Below are positions 43,868-55,407 of a stretch of DNA of 64,000 nucleotides, in pieces. A program made the translations under genes and the position numbers. The DNA comes from Ischnura elegans (lineage: Eukaryota > Arthropoda > Insecta > Odonata > Coenagrionidae), in contig NC_060259.1 in NCBI RefSeq assembly GCF_921293095.1, positions 46,977,812-47,041,811 of the forward strand, written 5' to 3'. The notes under the pieces were generated by a model that saw only the letters and a list, made by a program, of their open reading frames with translations, had not been told where the DNA came from and did not search any database. Every line of letters starts with the position of its first letter. Position 1 is the stretch's first letter.

Positions 43868-44594
43868 GGATAGGATGGAAGAGATTTAATGAAATACTCA
43901 AAATGTTAAAGTAGCAAGGGAAATAAATAAAGCTTACAGGGTAGGATAGGGTATAGCAGAAGAATAATTGTTGAACATCTTCCCCTTTTTAAAGCAAAAG
44001 ATGACCTCCTTGTTGAGATGGTATGGCTTTATTGGGTAAATGATCTAAAATCTTATGAGCTAAAATCATGCCATGAAATGAATACCACGGGGGTAGAAAA
44101 CTCCCGCTTTAAAGAGAGAGAGAGTAATACCACCACTGTAGGTTGTCATTCGGACAATGATACAACTTCTAAAATTGCTGTAGGTGATTTACTGGCACCA
44201 ACCCCACCCCAATTACATTTAACTTTCACATGTTGCTGTATCCCAAACTTTGAAATTGCCATCATGGAGAAATACCTGGCATCTCAGGTTACATTTCAAT
44301 GGCCAATTAGGAGGAGCCCATAGGGAACCACGTGGTCGATGCAAGGTAAGCAAGAAGTGGGTCTTTGAGGTGGAAGGCACTCAGGAATGGGGACTCTTAA
44401 AATGTATGTTATTTTAGGAGTAATTTCTGTTATGTGGCCTTTCCTATTGCAATTCCCTGCATCACCAGGATGAACCCAGGGATGAGTACTAACACCAAAG
44501 TTACTTTTTTTAATATTCAACAAGTCCAAACTGAGAAACTAGAGGTGTGCAGTGAAAGTTGCAGTTGGTATAGAAGGAGACTGGTATTGTCATG

Positions 44595-44887
44595 CAGTGA
44601 CGCAGCGAGGGGGGGGAGGTTTTGGAGGATAAAACCCCCACCCCAGAGCTCAGAGAAATTATTAAGTTTAATCCATTTTACTTAATGGATTACTATTGCT
44701 TGTAGAATAGTATTAGGATCAATCAAATATCTCTCATAAAGTGGTAAAACTAGTCATTTTGAACCATTAATGTTAACATTTTCTGGAGGAGGGCCCCGCA
44801 ACTCCCACTTACCCTGGCAGGTATGCAATACCCCACACACCAAAATATTGAAATCCCCCCTAGCCTTAATTCTTAGCTGCGCCCCTG
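44595..44887. mobile_element. hAT MITE family A, copy 3
   Basis: Starts CAGTGACGCAGCGAGG and ends TTAGCTGCGCCCCTG, with a perfect 8-bp duplication TTGTCATG at 44587-44594 and 44888-44895. Same orientation as copy 1. Confidence 0.9.
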
Positions 44888-44942
44888 TTGTCATGAAGGG
44901 TTTCAGGGAGGTAAGGAAGAGGGTAATGGAGGGAGATTTTAA

Positions 44943-45502
44943 CCCTTTCACTGCTGTGAATGTACCTGGTCGTCTCCCTGCCATGCACTTTCGCCGAAGC
45001 ACTCCAAAGGATCGCTAATATCCGGGACCCTTCCCTCGACGAGCTCACCCTCGCTGGCCCATCTCTTTGTCCCTCTGAGCGGGGGGCCTCCCTCCCCAAA
45101 AGTGACCACTCTGACTGCATTTTGAAAATCTATCACTCAATGCAATCATCAAAAAACGATTGTTTGCATCGCACCCCTGCCAATCAGGCAATCAAGTATG
45201 TCTTTGAACCGTGTTTCTGCGATGAGGAATAACGATTTTGTTATCTTTGCTAAAATGGCCAATTTCCGGTGGTCTGCAGCCACGTTTTTAGCAAAGTTAA
45301 TAAAATCGTTAATTTTCACTGCAGAAACATGGTTCAAAGACGAGGGTGAGCTGGTCGAGGAAAGGGTCCCGGATTAGGGACCTAATGAGGGTGTACCACG
45401 CCCATCCTGTAAGTACCTGCTTCATGGCCCCATGAAACACATTTTAACCTTTTCGCGGCATGTGAGGAGAAGGTTTTCGGAGATTGAAAAGCAGTGAAAG
45501 GG
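44943..45502. mobile_element. piggyBac-like MITE, TTAA-flanked, with an internal fold-back
   Basis: TTAA lies at both borders (44939-44942 and 45503-45506). The TIR is CCCTTTCACTGCT at both ends. Internally, CCGGGACCCTTCCCTCGACG (about 45023) faces its near-complement near 45360, and CTTTGAACCGTGTTTCTGC faces GCAGAAACATGGTTCAAAG, so most of the element can fold into one long hairpin. 560 bp, several overlapping shadow frames, no transposase. Confidence 0.8.
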
Positions 45503-45810
45503 TTAAGGTAGGATATCCTTCTCCATGTATGGAAAGTCAAAGGTGAGTTGATGACGGCTTGCTTATTTTGAAGGTCAATTTGCATTAGGGGAAAAATAAT
45601 TCTCTGTTTTAGAATCATCGCACAACATTGGTTATTTATGTGTTCCATGCTGCACCAGGTGGAAAGCAAGTGATTCTTGGGTACCTACATGAAATCTTAA
45701 TATATCAATGAAAGATTCTGTCCGGAGATTGAGGAAAGATTTGGAGTTTTTTGAACAAAACTGTTGTACTTATATGGCATTCATTTTTTTAAATTTGGTT
45801 CAGCCAACAT

Positions 45811-45816
45811 TTTATT
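45811..45816 (-). terminator. Poly(A) signal downstream of a minus-strand terminal exon
   Basis: TTTATT on the plus strand is AATAAA on the minus strand, 97 bases after the stop codon at 45913. Position and orientation fit the candidate exon 45913-46233. Confidence 0.45.
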
Positions 45817-45912
45817 AAAGGTGACAATTGATTTTTGTTATATAATGTAATACAAGTAGGATATCTCAAACTAAACTGCAGAGCCACTGCTCAAAGCACA
45901 AAGATTTTAAAG

Positions 45913-46233
45913 TCATGGAGCACGATCGCCTCTTCGGCTGACTGTATGACGCCGTTGTGGTAGGCCTCGGTTGGCCCCTTGTTGGGGAACTGGGTCCCTA
46001 TTGACCCCAGGGGCATCTCCTTCTCCAGGAGGAGGAGCGGCATCCCCCTGAGGACCGGGAGGTGTTGGATTAGCTAAGTTCTGGTGCTGACGCTGAACTG
46101 CAAGCTGAATAGCTGCAGCTGCAGCATCCGACCTTTCTTCGGCAATTCTTCGTGCATTATCCACTTCTACCCTTGATAATGATGGTGGAGGGGTTCTCCA
46201 GGACCGGGGTGGGGGGTGATTCCCTTCTGCCAT
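45913..46233 (-). CDS. Candidate terminal exon of an unidentified minus-strand gene
   Basis: A 106-codon frame with GC-rich codons in an AT-rich setting. On the coding strand it begins right after the acceptor CATTGCCTTTTAG with MAEGNHPPPRSWRTPPPSL, has an alanine-rich helix-like part (NARRIAEERSDAAAAAIQLA), a proline/glycine part (NPTPPGPQGDAAPPPGEGD) and a basic C-terminus (RRHTVSRRGDRAP). An AATAAA signal follows the stop by about 100 bases. Composition suggests a largely disordered protein or a retroelement gag tail; neither could be confirmed. Upstream exons, at higher coordinates, were not identified. Confidence 0.45.
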   Translation of the reverse strand: MAEGNHPPPRSWRTPPPSLSRVEVDNARRIAEERSDAAAAAIQLAVQRQHQNLANPTPPGPQGDAAPPPGEGDAPGVNRDPVPQQGANRGLPQRRHTVSRRGDRAP

Positions 46234-46959
46234 CTAAAAGGCAATGAGAATGAAATCTTAGCCACTTAATCCTATATAAATCTTGATCACTCATGATACA
46301 TGTCAACAAATGGTTCAAGTAAAATTTTTTTGCATTAGATGACAGGATGCATAAATTGACCTTCCTGTTCTTCACCAAGAGTTGTTAATACGAGAAGAAA
46401 TTCAAACCTATGAGGGAGATGTGCCTGTATCTTCCAAAATAAAAAAATATGGCCATATAGGTTACTGATTATCTCAATTGATTTGACTAAAAGATCAATG
46501 AAGATATTTTAGTTGAACCTTAGAAAAATGATGATACTTTTGGCAGTTTATATAATCCTCTAAAAGTCTATGCAGGTAATGTATGAATAGTATAGATAGT
46601 AATCAATGGGATTCATGTCCATACTGGGAATCTCAATGAGAATGTGACCAGATTGAAGGGTTTCATGGGGCAAAAGGAAGCTGACTGAAGTCACTGTTCC
46701 CAGAAGTCTTCAATGAAATTAGTTTATCGTATGATGCTCAAGATAAATACATAGCTATCACTAAAAATGATAAATATGAAACATGAATGTTATCATATCT
46801 CAGCAGCTTTTAATATAGCCAATAGTGGCAACTACCTAAATCTGTGATCAAGTTTAAATTTTGACACTCCTACCAACAAGTTACTCCAAGCAAGAAATTA
46901 TGGTATCTTGTTCAAGTTCAATCAAAACTTTTATTGTAAAATCACATAGAGCTATATAG

Positions 46960-47124
46960 CAACCAGAAATATGGGCCCTTTCTGAAGTTTATGGTGTACA
47001 TTTCTTCACTGATGAGTATATTAAGATTGCTGGCTCATATGATATGGGTGAAGAAAATGATTGCTCTTGTTTAAGCCCTAATCAGCAAGATATGTCGGAA
47101 ATCACTGTGGGTGATATGAAGTAA
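46960..47124 (+). pseudogene. Short coding-like remnant, unidentified
   Basis: A stop-bounded frame of 54 codons reads QPEIWALSEVYGVHFFTD, YIKIAGSYDMGEEND and QDMSEITVGDMK before TAA; after this and one further stop the same frame continues with FMNPQSREAKAAMIFSMV. It looks protein-like and decayed. No family was recognised. Confidence 0.25.
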
Positions 47125-47613
47125 TATAAGTAGTTCATGAACCCACAATCTAGAGAAGCCAAAGCTGCTATGATATTTTCTATGGTATGATTGCTCAAAT
47201 TTCTAACCTATATGTTACAGATTAAATTATAGGGGGGACTGGGCTACCTAATGACTGTCATCAAAGGGAAATTGAGTATAAAGCTTCACTCTGTTTTAAA
47301 TTTGGAATGCAGTTGTGTGGAATCACTTACATTTAGTAAATTTTACTTATTGCAGATCTCAATTGAGCTCTAATTAGCCTTAGCTATTCATAAAATTATA
47401 AATATTGCAAAATCAGCTTAGACCGGCATTACCACTACCCTGGGGTAATGGCAGTCGGTAATGCCATTTTCTTCTAAATTGTTTTAAAACAAGAAATATG
47501 AGGATTTTCGATGGCACAGGCACGTCAAACAGAAATAATTATGCTAATTACATTAAATAATTCCGCAACTAAGAAATTACAAACAAGTAAATGGAAGTAT
47601 GGATATAATATGT

Positions 47614-47797
47614 CCCTATTGGAAATTTCTTATAAGAAAATTTCCTATCAGAAATTGGGCATTTTTCTTATAAGAAAATTTCTTATAAGAATTCTTCTTA
47701 TAAGAAAATTTCTTATAAGAATTTTTCTATAAGAAAATTTCTTATCAGAAATTGGGCATTTTTCTTATAAGAAAATTTCTTATCAAAAGTATCAATT
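47614..47797. repeat. AT-rich palindromic array (TTCTTATAAGAA units)
   Basis: Starts CCCTATTGGAAATTTCTTATAAG and repeats AAAATTTCTTATAAGAA and TATCAGAAATTGGGCATTTT several times. The same terminal sequence occurs inverted at 49558-49580 and 50276-50297. Open frames across it are repeat artefacts. Confidence 0.75.
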
Positions 47798-48170
47798 ACA
47801 AAATGTTATTTATTAGAAATTTTCTCATGGAAATATTTATTATAATTATCATATCATCATGCTTAAAACACTTGTGCAAACTTCAATAAAAAGCTACATG
47901 AGATTTACATCCCTCCTGAGAGTACAAAGTTAGCATTATACCTAATTTTTTCCAAATGAAGGTGCCTATATCTGGTACACAGCAAACCTAATGATTTCCC
48001 ATGTACCAAATGTAATGTCTATCTTTAGTGTGCATCAAGCAAGGACATTCAAGTTCTGTAAAGTCCACCTGACTGGCCAGACAATGCGAGATACCATAGA
48101 GGTCCTTCAGGTCATGGGTTCTGCATAGGGTTAACGCCCCCCACATTTTAAAACTAAAAAACTAAAAGCA

Positions 48171-48413
48171 ATGAAACCAACGATATCCTGGAATGATGGA
48201 CTGATAATAGAATATGGCTTTGGCAATCACTACGCAATGAAATATAAAGGAATTGCAATATGGAATGATTTAACCTGGAAAATTGAAGAAGCAAATGAAA
48301 TAAAATTCAAGTTCGACTTGGGATACTTCAAGAAATTATTTGGGAAGGAAAAGGAAAAATTGATAAATCGAATACATAGGAGAAATTTTTATTTAAGATA
48401 CCAGAGAGAATGA
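48171..48413 (+). other. 80-codon open frame of unknown origin
   Basis: Reads MKPTISWNDGLIIEYGFG, AMKYKGIAIWNDLTWKIEE and a lysine-rich C-terminus (LFGKEKEKLINRIHRRNF). It is AT-rich with no splice sites. It could be a mobile-element or viral relic or a chance frame. Confidence 0.2.
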
Positions 48414-48932
48414 CCTCTACATGCAGATTTGGATAGATAATGAAAGAAATAAATAAAGTAAAATGGAATTTGATGCCATTTGGAGAAAAGGATAGGTAGA
48501 ATATGGCTAACAATTAGTGCAAGATTTAGGGAAATTAATAGGAATCCCAGAAACACTGATTGAGAATAATAGTTGATGTATTTTCCATAAAATAATAATT
48601 GTGCAGATGTTATTTAGGTTTACTCATACAAATTCATTCTCTCCAGAGACGACTAAATCACTCACTTTGTCCATTGAAACACTGTTTTCATTAAAACTTC
48701 CACTTATATTAGATATGTCACAATCTGAAAAATATACAAGTCTATCTAAATTAACGATGAAAAGTTTAAAATTCCATGAAACTGTTTGTTTAAGGTGACA
48801 TGATTTTAGGAATGCCAGTTTTGTAAGACTTACCAAATGAGGTCAATGCCTTATTTTTGTTAGAAGCACACGATTTATTTTATTAAACTGCTATCACAAA
48901 GACATAGTGAATGATTAACATATAAAAGCAAT

Positions 48933-48980
48933 CCTTAGCAACCTAACAACCAAACAAGTTTTGGTTGTTAGGTTGCTAGG
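48933..48980. repeat. Perfect hairpin of 21-22-bp arms
   Basis: TTAGCAACCTAACAACCAAA is followed after about 5 bases by TTTGGTTGTTAGGTTGCTA. Only the first half exists at the same place in copy 2 (near 49640), so the second half arose by inverted duplication in copy 1. Confidence 0.9.
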
Positions 48981-49371
48981 GAACCATGTGAACAGTATCC
49001 TGCAACGTATGCAATCGTAGTATACATCGTGGTTATTCATGGCCCATATCGAACTTCCATCGGTCAAGTAATCTGTAGACTCGAAACAGAGAGATCTTAT
49101 AAGTCTACAATTTTTCATGTGCCCTCAGCTATATATACTAACAAGTCGCATTAAAGAAGCCTCCGCTTCTTGGAACCATTTATGTCAAATATCATGCTGA
49201 AAAAAAACAGGAAATTAGCAGAACATTACTTAAAAAAGTGTTATACATAATTTCAAAAAAATATTTTATGTAGAATTCCTTAAATAATTATCAATTGCCA
49301 ACATAAGTTATGGTGACACGCCTGCTGGATAAAAACCTAAAAGGTATGCGACCCGCGCAGCATTATTGTAG

Positions 49372-49580
49372 AATTCTATAAGAAATGCAGATTTCTTATA
49401 AGAATTTTTGTAAGACTTATAGAATCCTATAAGAATTTCTATAAGACTTATAGAATCCTATAAGAAATCTGTAAGACTTATAGAATCCTATAAGAATTCT
49501 GTAAGACTTATAGAATCCTATAAGTCTTACAGAATTCTTATAAGAATTTCTGTAAGACTTATAAGAAATTTTCAATAGGG
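49372..49580 (-). repeat. 31-bp tandem repeat array ending in an inverted unit (copy 1)
   Basis: About four units of AAGACTTATAGAATCCTATA plus AGAATTTCTGT, closed by an inverted unit AAGTCTTACAGAATTCTTAT. Translation of the minus strand gives the artefactual peptide pattern FYKSYRILIG. Confidence 0.8.
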
Positions 49581-50297
49581 TTATTTCATTAAACAGGTCA
49601 CACAAAAACATGGTGAATGATTAACATATAAAAGCAATACCTAGCAACCTAACAACCAAACAAGGTTTCCATGGCAACCGTATCCTGCAACGTATGCAAT
49701 CGTAGTATACATCGTGCTTATTCATGGCCCATATCAAACTTCCATCGGTTAAGTAATCTATAGACTCCAAACAGACAGATATTATAAGTGTACAATTTTT
49801 CGTGTGCTCTTAGGGATATATATTAACAAGTCTCATAAGAAGAAGCCTCAACTTCTTGGAACCATTTATGTCAAATACCATGCTGAAAACGCCAATAAAT
49901 TAGCAGAACATTACTTAACAAAGAGTTATACATTATTTCCAAAAAAATCTTATAAGAATTTCTTAAATAATTATAATTTGCCAACATAAGTTATGGTGAC
50001 TTAAATGCATGCCGGATGAAAACCTGAAAGTTATGTGACCTGTGCAACATTCTTATAGAATGCTATAAGAAATGCTAAGTTCTTATAAGAATTTCTGTAA
50101 GACTTATAGAATCCTATAAGAATTTCTGTAAGACTTATAGAATCCTATAAGAATTCTGTAAGACTTATAGAATCCTATAAGAATTCTGTAAGACTTATAG
50201 AATCCTATCAGAATTCTGTAAGACTTATAGATATCTATAAGTCTTACAGAATTCTTATAAGAATTTCTGTAAGACTTATAAGAAATTTCCAATAGGG
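49581..50297 (+). repeat. Tandem duplication, copy 2 (about 717 bp)
   Basis: Directly abuts copy 1. Begins TTATTTCATTAAACAGG and ends ATTTCCAATAGGG. Copies differ by many substitutions, so the duplication is not very recent. Confidence 0.85.
50055..50297 (-). repeat. 31-bp tandem repeat array ending in an inverted unit (copy 2)
   Basis: Five to six units of TAAGACTTATAGAATCCTAT plus AAGAATTCTG, then a short palindromic switch (TATAGATATCTATA) and an inverted unit. One unit more than in copy 1, as expected from slippage or unequal exchange. Confidence 0.8.
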
Positions 50298-50404
50298 GTC
50301 AATTAAAAAAATATCTTTCCATGATAAAAAGGGCTGAAAACTTTAAGGGTACCACCAATATGCTTACATAAGTTGATGAGCTTTTAGAAGCTTAAGTGCA
50401 TTTT

Positions 50405-50633
50405 ACATTCTGAAGCACATGTCTCATAAATACCCCTCGGAACTGTTCCATCTAGAGCATTCTTGATGAGCCCATAATTCATAAGTAGTGCACTGATACC
50501 GCATTACTCCATCTTTTAGGGTGGCTCTGCTATAGAGTGAGGTTTCTTTGTCCATTTCCATTATAAGTAACTCACTTTCTGATTCGTCTTCACAAATCTT
50601 TTTCTCATCAATAGAAGTCGGAGTCAGATTCAA
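50405..50633 (-). pseudogene. Possible C-terminal zinc-finger tail of a transposase
   Basis: A minus-strand frame reads KKICEDESESELLIMEMDKE, then RYQCTTYELWAHQECSRWNS and SEGYL before a stop, with MRHV following. A C-x-x-C/Y...LWAHxEC...G(Y/F)(L/I)C-like ending is typical of the tail of pogo/Tigger- or jerky-type DDE transposases. One expected cysteine is replaced (CTTY for CTTC). The catalytic domain was not found upstream. Confidence 0.3.
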
Positions 50634-51151
50634 AGAGTTTCCTGCTCATTTTCTTTTGCTTCTCTTTTCATGTTTTTTTCTTTTAGCAATAGAAGCAGTT
50701 TGCTTATGATTTTTTTATTGAAAATCCCTGATACACGCTACTAGCTTTATTTGTTTTCCTTATAATTTTCTGGGCTTCTAAGGATAGAATAAGAATTATA
50801 TGAGTACTAATGGGTGGATGCCGGTCAGTTGCCAAAGCAACTGCCATTACCACAACTGTATGTTTTCATTCAATGGCTAAAAAAATAAATATCACTGCTT
50901 GAAATCTTATTGAAACACTACATGATAGAACAATATAGCTTACCATGTTATTGCAAGATCAGTTTCGTCCTATGAAAAGTAAACGGTAAGAACCTGTTCG
51001 TGATTAAATGACAATGGGATCAAGAGCTAAGGTATTCATTGAGTGTAGCTGCCTCATGACATGGCATATGATTTACCTGCAATTTGGAATATAGAAGAAA
51101 ACAACATGCCGACAAATTTTAAATGGAAATATAAAAAATATACATCTGATA

Positions 51152-52496
51152 CCCAAGTAACAAAATCTTATGCAAAAATTATTTTAAAATATATTGCGAG
51201 AACATTTTGAAATGACTTTAACATAATTTTGAAAACATAAGCTTTCTCTGTTTCAATGTTACAAATCTTTTTTTCATTATTTCAAAATGATTTTAACAGA
51301 AGTTTAAAATATGTCCTACTCTTGAAGGAGCTATGAATAGTACTTTTTAAAATTGTTTTAAATACATTGTAACTAATTCAGCCTCCTTTTAAATTGATCA
51401 ATTGTTATGCTAATATAATACAAGTAAACGTGTTTGAAATTTCGAACTGTGACAGAAACAGTAAAACACTGTTTTCCCACCTAACTACTATGCTACCAAC
51501 ATTATAGTTTTGCATACGTGAATATTTCGCATGAAGCAGTACAACCATCATGAGAATTAAAGAATCTCCTTATCTGCATGCTTTCACTGAATTCCCACCA
51601 TCACCTGAGACATTTTAATGACATTCCAATCAGATATGTCTGTGTTTGGATTATAAGACATACGCAATCGCAAATGTGAAAAACTCAGGCCTTATCCCTT
51701 TTTAGTATGCAATGAAGCACATATTGAGAGTGTTTTCAGGCGTTGCTTGATTGTATTCTTGGATCATTCAATGTCCATTTTTCAATTATATGCCTTCATT
51801 TTGGGACATTTTTCCCGTAAATTCATTATTTTAAATTTTAGTAATCTTATGGAGAACTGCGAAAAAATACAGCTTTGTGGATTTCAAGAAGTCCTGAAAA
51901 CAGCAAAATTCAAACTCACTTTTGTAAAAAGGGATTCATTTTTGGTAGAAAAAGTCTCCGTATTACTTGTTTTATGTAAAGCTACTTGTCAGTTATTCAC
52001 ATTCACCTCAAAGGAATAAGAATTATTATACTGGTTTATTTTATCACATTGGTATATGCCTGTGCCAATGAGATTAATTTATATAAGTGTTTTAAAATGA
52101 TTTCAAAATAAATACCTAATTATTTCAAAATTATGTTGAAAATGATTTTAAAATTATGTTGAAATGATTAGAAAATAAATATCAAAATATTATGTGGGTA
52201 AAATAATTTTGAAATTGTTTTAAAATAATGTTCACATAATTATTTTTCTGTGAAATTAAAAAAGGAACATTTAATGCAAAAAATAAGCCATTACCTCCTA
52301 CATATCCATGTATACACTATTAACAAAATGAGATCAAATGGTACAAGACTTAAAAAGAGCAACGCCAAATACATTATTTTAAAATGATTTTAAAATCTTG
52401 AAAAAGTCGTGAATTTAGCCACCATATGATATTTTGATTTTAAAATTATGTGCAATAATTCTAAAATCATTTTTCCATGTTCTTTTGCTACTTGGG
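51152..52496. mobile_element. 1.3-kb TIR element with AAAATNATTTTA-rich ends
   Basis: The left end CCCAAGTAACAAAATCTTATG faces the right end, whose complement is CCCAAGTAGCAAAAGAACATG; inverted similarity continues through blocks of AAAATTATTTTAAAAT. Many such blocks fill the first 200 and last 400 bp. A 90-codon frame inside (51747-52019) contains CEKIQLCGFQEVLKTAKFKL but has no recognised family. Target duplication and superfamily unclear. Confidence 0.5.
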
Positions 52497-53365
52497 ATGG
52501 GATGGTTGCTGATTCTAGAAATAGATTCCACATGTTTCAGCTGAGTCAAATAATGAACTAAAAGAAAGTCCTGGGTGTTTTGGAGAAATCAAACATGGAA
52601 AAGAGCCATGTGATGGAATAAGATAGGTCAAAATATTGCAACTTAGTCGAGAAGTCATATTGGTATAAGGAAGAATGTCTAATGGCAAAAATTGAAAAAT
52701 CACATGAATGCAAATAACTGTGCAGTTGAAAATTTTCAATTCTGTGTATTATTTATATGTTGACTGTATATGTGAACACAGTGAATCCTTTCTATAGCAT
52801 GTAAGAAAAGTATTCCTTGATAACTTTTAGATTTCTCATATGATTTAATATCTCATTTCCGACAAAATACCATGATTGGGTCAAAGTTCATTGCACAAAC
52901 AGGTGTTATGTCTGGGTTACAAACAGACAGAGGACCATAATCATTCGCTTAGTAAACCACACAAGTAAAGAGGCAGAGATAGTAGTAGAGTCCATAATTC
53001 AGTGGGGATAATAGATGTATGAGTAAATATCAGTGTTCAAGACTCCCTTCAATGGCTTCATTGCAAGCGTTTATGGAATTAAGAGGCATATTATTAAAAT
53101 TACTGCTGTACCTTTCCCAGAGCATTGTAATAGTATCACATTAATAGGCTATTCTATAGTTTTTGAAGACCAATATTAAAAGATGTGTGTCAGTAATGTC
53201 CTAAAAATGCTCTATTCAAGCTTTAACACCCACCATATCCTGTCAGTAGCAATGGGCATTTACATGAATTTGTTGCTACAGAAGAGCACATTATTTACTT
53301 GTATTCAGTAACAGCATGTAAAAAATAGCTGTACATGGTAAGCACTGCTTATTTTGCATGCAGAG

Positions 53366-53633
53366 CAGGGGCAGATCAAGAATATTTTCTGGGGGGCTGA
53401 AGCGTCTGACCAGCAAACAATCTTCTCATACTTGAGGTTATGAACGAGATACAACAATTACTGTGCGAAATATTCTCTATAATTTCAAATGGCAGTTATT
53501 AATATGACATTTAATGCTTGGAGCTCCGTAATAAACAAAAAAAAATGAATGTAATCATAAACATATAATGATATTTGTCTATTTTTTAAGCATCTTGGAG
53601 GGGGGGGGGATGTGCCCCCTAAATCCGCCTGTG
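53366..53633. mobile_element. hAT MITE with target duplication ATGCAGAG
   Basis: Begins CAGGGGCAGATCAAGAA, ends CCTAAATCCGCCTGTG; perfect octamers ATGCAGAG lie at 53358-53365 and 53634-53641. A truncated relative is at 31150-31330. 268 bp, non-coding. Confidence 0.85.
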
Positions 53634-53773
53634 ATGCAGAGTATAATAATTATCATTTCCTCTTGAAGTAATTTGAATTTGGTGCGTGAGAAGGAGTGCA
53701 TTTACAGATTTGTTGGAAAATGATGGTTGAAAGAGGCCACCTATTTTCCTCAAACTTACGCAGTAGTCAGTTC

Positions 53774-54081
53774 CAGGGGTGCAGCCAGGAATTAAGGCTG
53801 GGGGGCTTTAGGTGCAACTAATACTGGGGTGTGTGGTGGTATGGAATACCCGCCAGGTTAAGCGGTAGGTGCAAGATTAATAAATTGCGTAATTTTTAAA
53901 TAAACGGTTCAAAATGGTGAGTTTTACGGCTTTCTGAGGGATATTTTATTAATCCTTACACTATTCTATTAGTAATATCAATTCTATTAAGTAAAATGGA
54001 TTGAATTTAAATATTTCTCTGAGCTCTGGGGGGGGGGGGGGGGTGTTTAGCCCCCAAAACTCCCCCCTTGCTGCGCCACTG
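53774..54081. mobile_element. hAT MITE family A, copy 4 (reverse orientation)
   Basis: Starts CAGGGGTGCAGCCAGGAATT and ends TTGCTGCGCCACTG; flanking octamers GTCAGTTC and GTCAGTGC match at seven of eight positions. Contains a run of about 17 G. Confidence 0.85.
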
Positions 54082-55407
54082 GTCAGTGCTGATCCATCTA
54101 TATAAAAACGAAAAAGTTGTATTTTCTGCCCTTTGACATGGAAAGAAACTACTTCTTTATTTTCTTAATTTATGGATCAACTTAAGCTACTGCAAATATT
54201 TGAGGAAAATAAGAGGAAGCCTCTTTCCGATATCAATTTTTAAATGATTGCAAATTTTGATGATTTACACCCTGTTAATCAATTTGAAAGCCTTTAAACT
54301 GTGCAAAAATTGTTTACATTAAGTAAATTCTTTAAAATAAACAGCATATATCTTCTCTACGTGCTTTAATTCCAGAGTTAGCATTTATGTGATATTTCAG
54401 TTTTTCCTCCATGGCTTGATACACCAAGGGTTCATAACTTTCCATAACTTGCATTCTGAACTTTGTATGATTCATCTTTAGGATACATATTTCGCATACT
54501 AAACCTTAGGGAAATCGGTAATGGTCACCAGACCCCCCTTGCGTGATTTGATATAAAATCCCCCATGTAAGATAATATGGTTGAACATGTAATTAAGTTT
54601 TTCCGTATTTGCTGGTACTCATTCATGAGTACTTTCACTCTAGCTGTAGGGTTCAGCGCCAAAAGAATCTAAAAATATTTAATACAATGATATATTGTTA
54701 TAACTATCATATAAATTCATGATCATTAAGCCTAAAATGTTACAATTCATTAGATTCCTGCTGAAGCTTAACTCCAAATATGTTAAGATTTGAATGATAT
54801 TATATGTTACGAGTGCATTGAATGCAATGACATCGCTTACATTGAAATACTTGGCACATAAAGTAAAGGAAATGTAAACGCGATCCTAAATGCTGTACCG
54901 ATGATGTGAGGATACCCTGGATCGTATTACTTGAGTCGGAGTTGCAGCGGTCGCACACACCGTGGGAGGGTCAATTCCTTTGCCTGGGTCGTTTAATCCT
55001 GCGATGGTTTGATGGGATGGATGGTATGATGGTTTACAAAGGCCTCGCCCGGATTAAATCCTGTGACTACTGTCAACCCTTTTTGACACCAAGGTCCTCA
55101 AGAGGCCACTTTTGAGGGGGTAATCATCAGTCCCAGGCTTTCCTCCAGAAAATAACGTTCAAAAGTCTACCGCAAATGCAATTGAAGAATAGCAACAAAT
55201 ACAGCGGCGTACAAAGATGTAAGCGAATATAATAAGCATGGACCTCCAAAGTTGTTGCTACCTTGACTTCAGATTGAAGGCACTGCCACCTTTCTCTATT
55301 GTCACTATACGTTAACCAAATGGCGACGTAATTCGCAAGGCAAACGTGCCCGTCCACAAAGTTATGCTGGAATAAATATAGCTAATTTAGCGTGTTTATT
55401 AGTTTTC
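54082..55407. other. Unassigned stretch
   Basis: AT-rich to about 54900, then a GC-richer 220 bp (54920-55130) including GGTTTGATGGGATGGATGG without a clear frame. No bounded repeat was found. Confidence 0.3.

Larger units (their letters stand above)
48875..49580 (+). repeat. Tandem duplication, copy 1 (about 706 bp)
   Basis: Begins TTATTTTATTAAACTGC and ends TTTTCAATAGGG. It shares with copy 2 GTGAATGATTAACATATAAA, CAACGTATGCAATCGTAGTA, CTTCTTGGAACCATTTATGT and the 31-bp repeat array at its end. It differs by a perfect hairpin at 48933-48980 that copy 2 lacks. Confidence 0.85.

Noticed and set aside
44018-44323. 101-codon plus-strand frame as a gene
   Set aside because: No splice sites, no motif, and no support from neighbouring sequence.
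49417-50292. Minus-strand frames encoding repeated FYKSYR peptides
   Set aside because: They are translations of a 31-bp tandem repeat whose length is not a codon multiple; not a protein gene.
49372-50297. CRISPR array from short repeats
   Set aside because: Repeats are contiguous and internally palindromic with no unique spacers.
47420-50860. A larger element bounded by ACCGGCAT and GGTAATGGCAGT motifs on both sides
   Set aside because: Only 12-14 bases agree and the order within the two ends differs, so the ends are not convincing.
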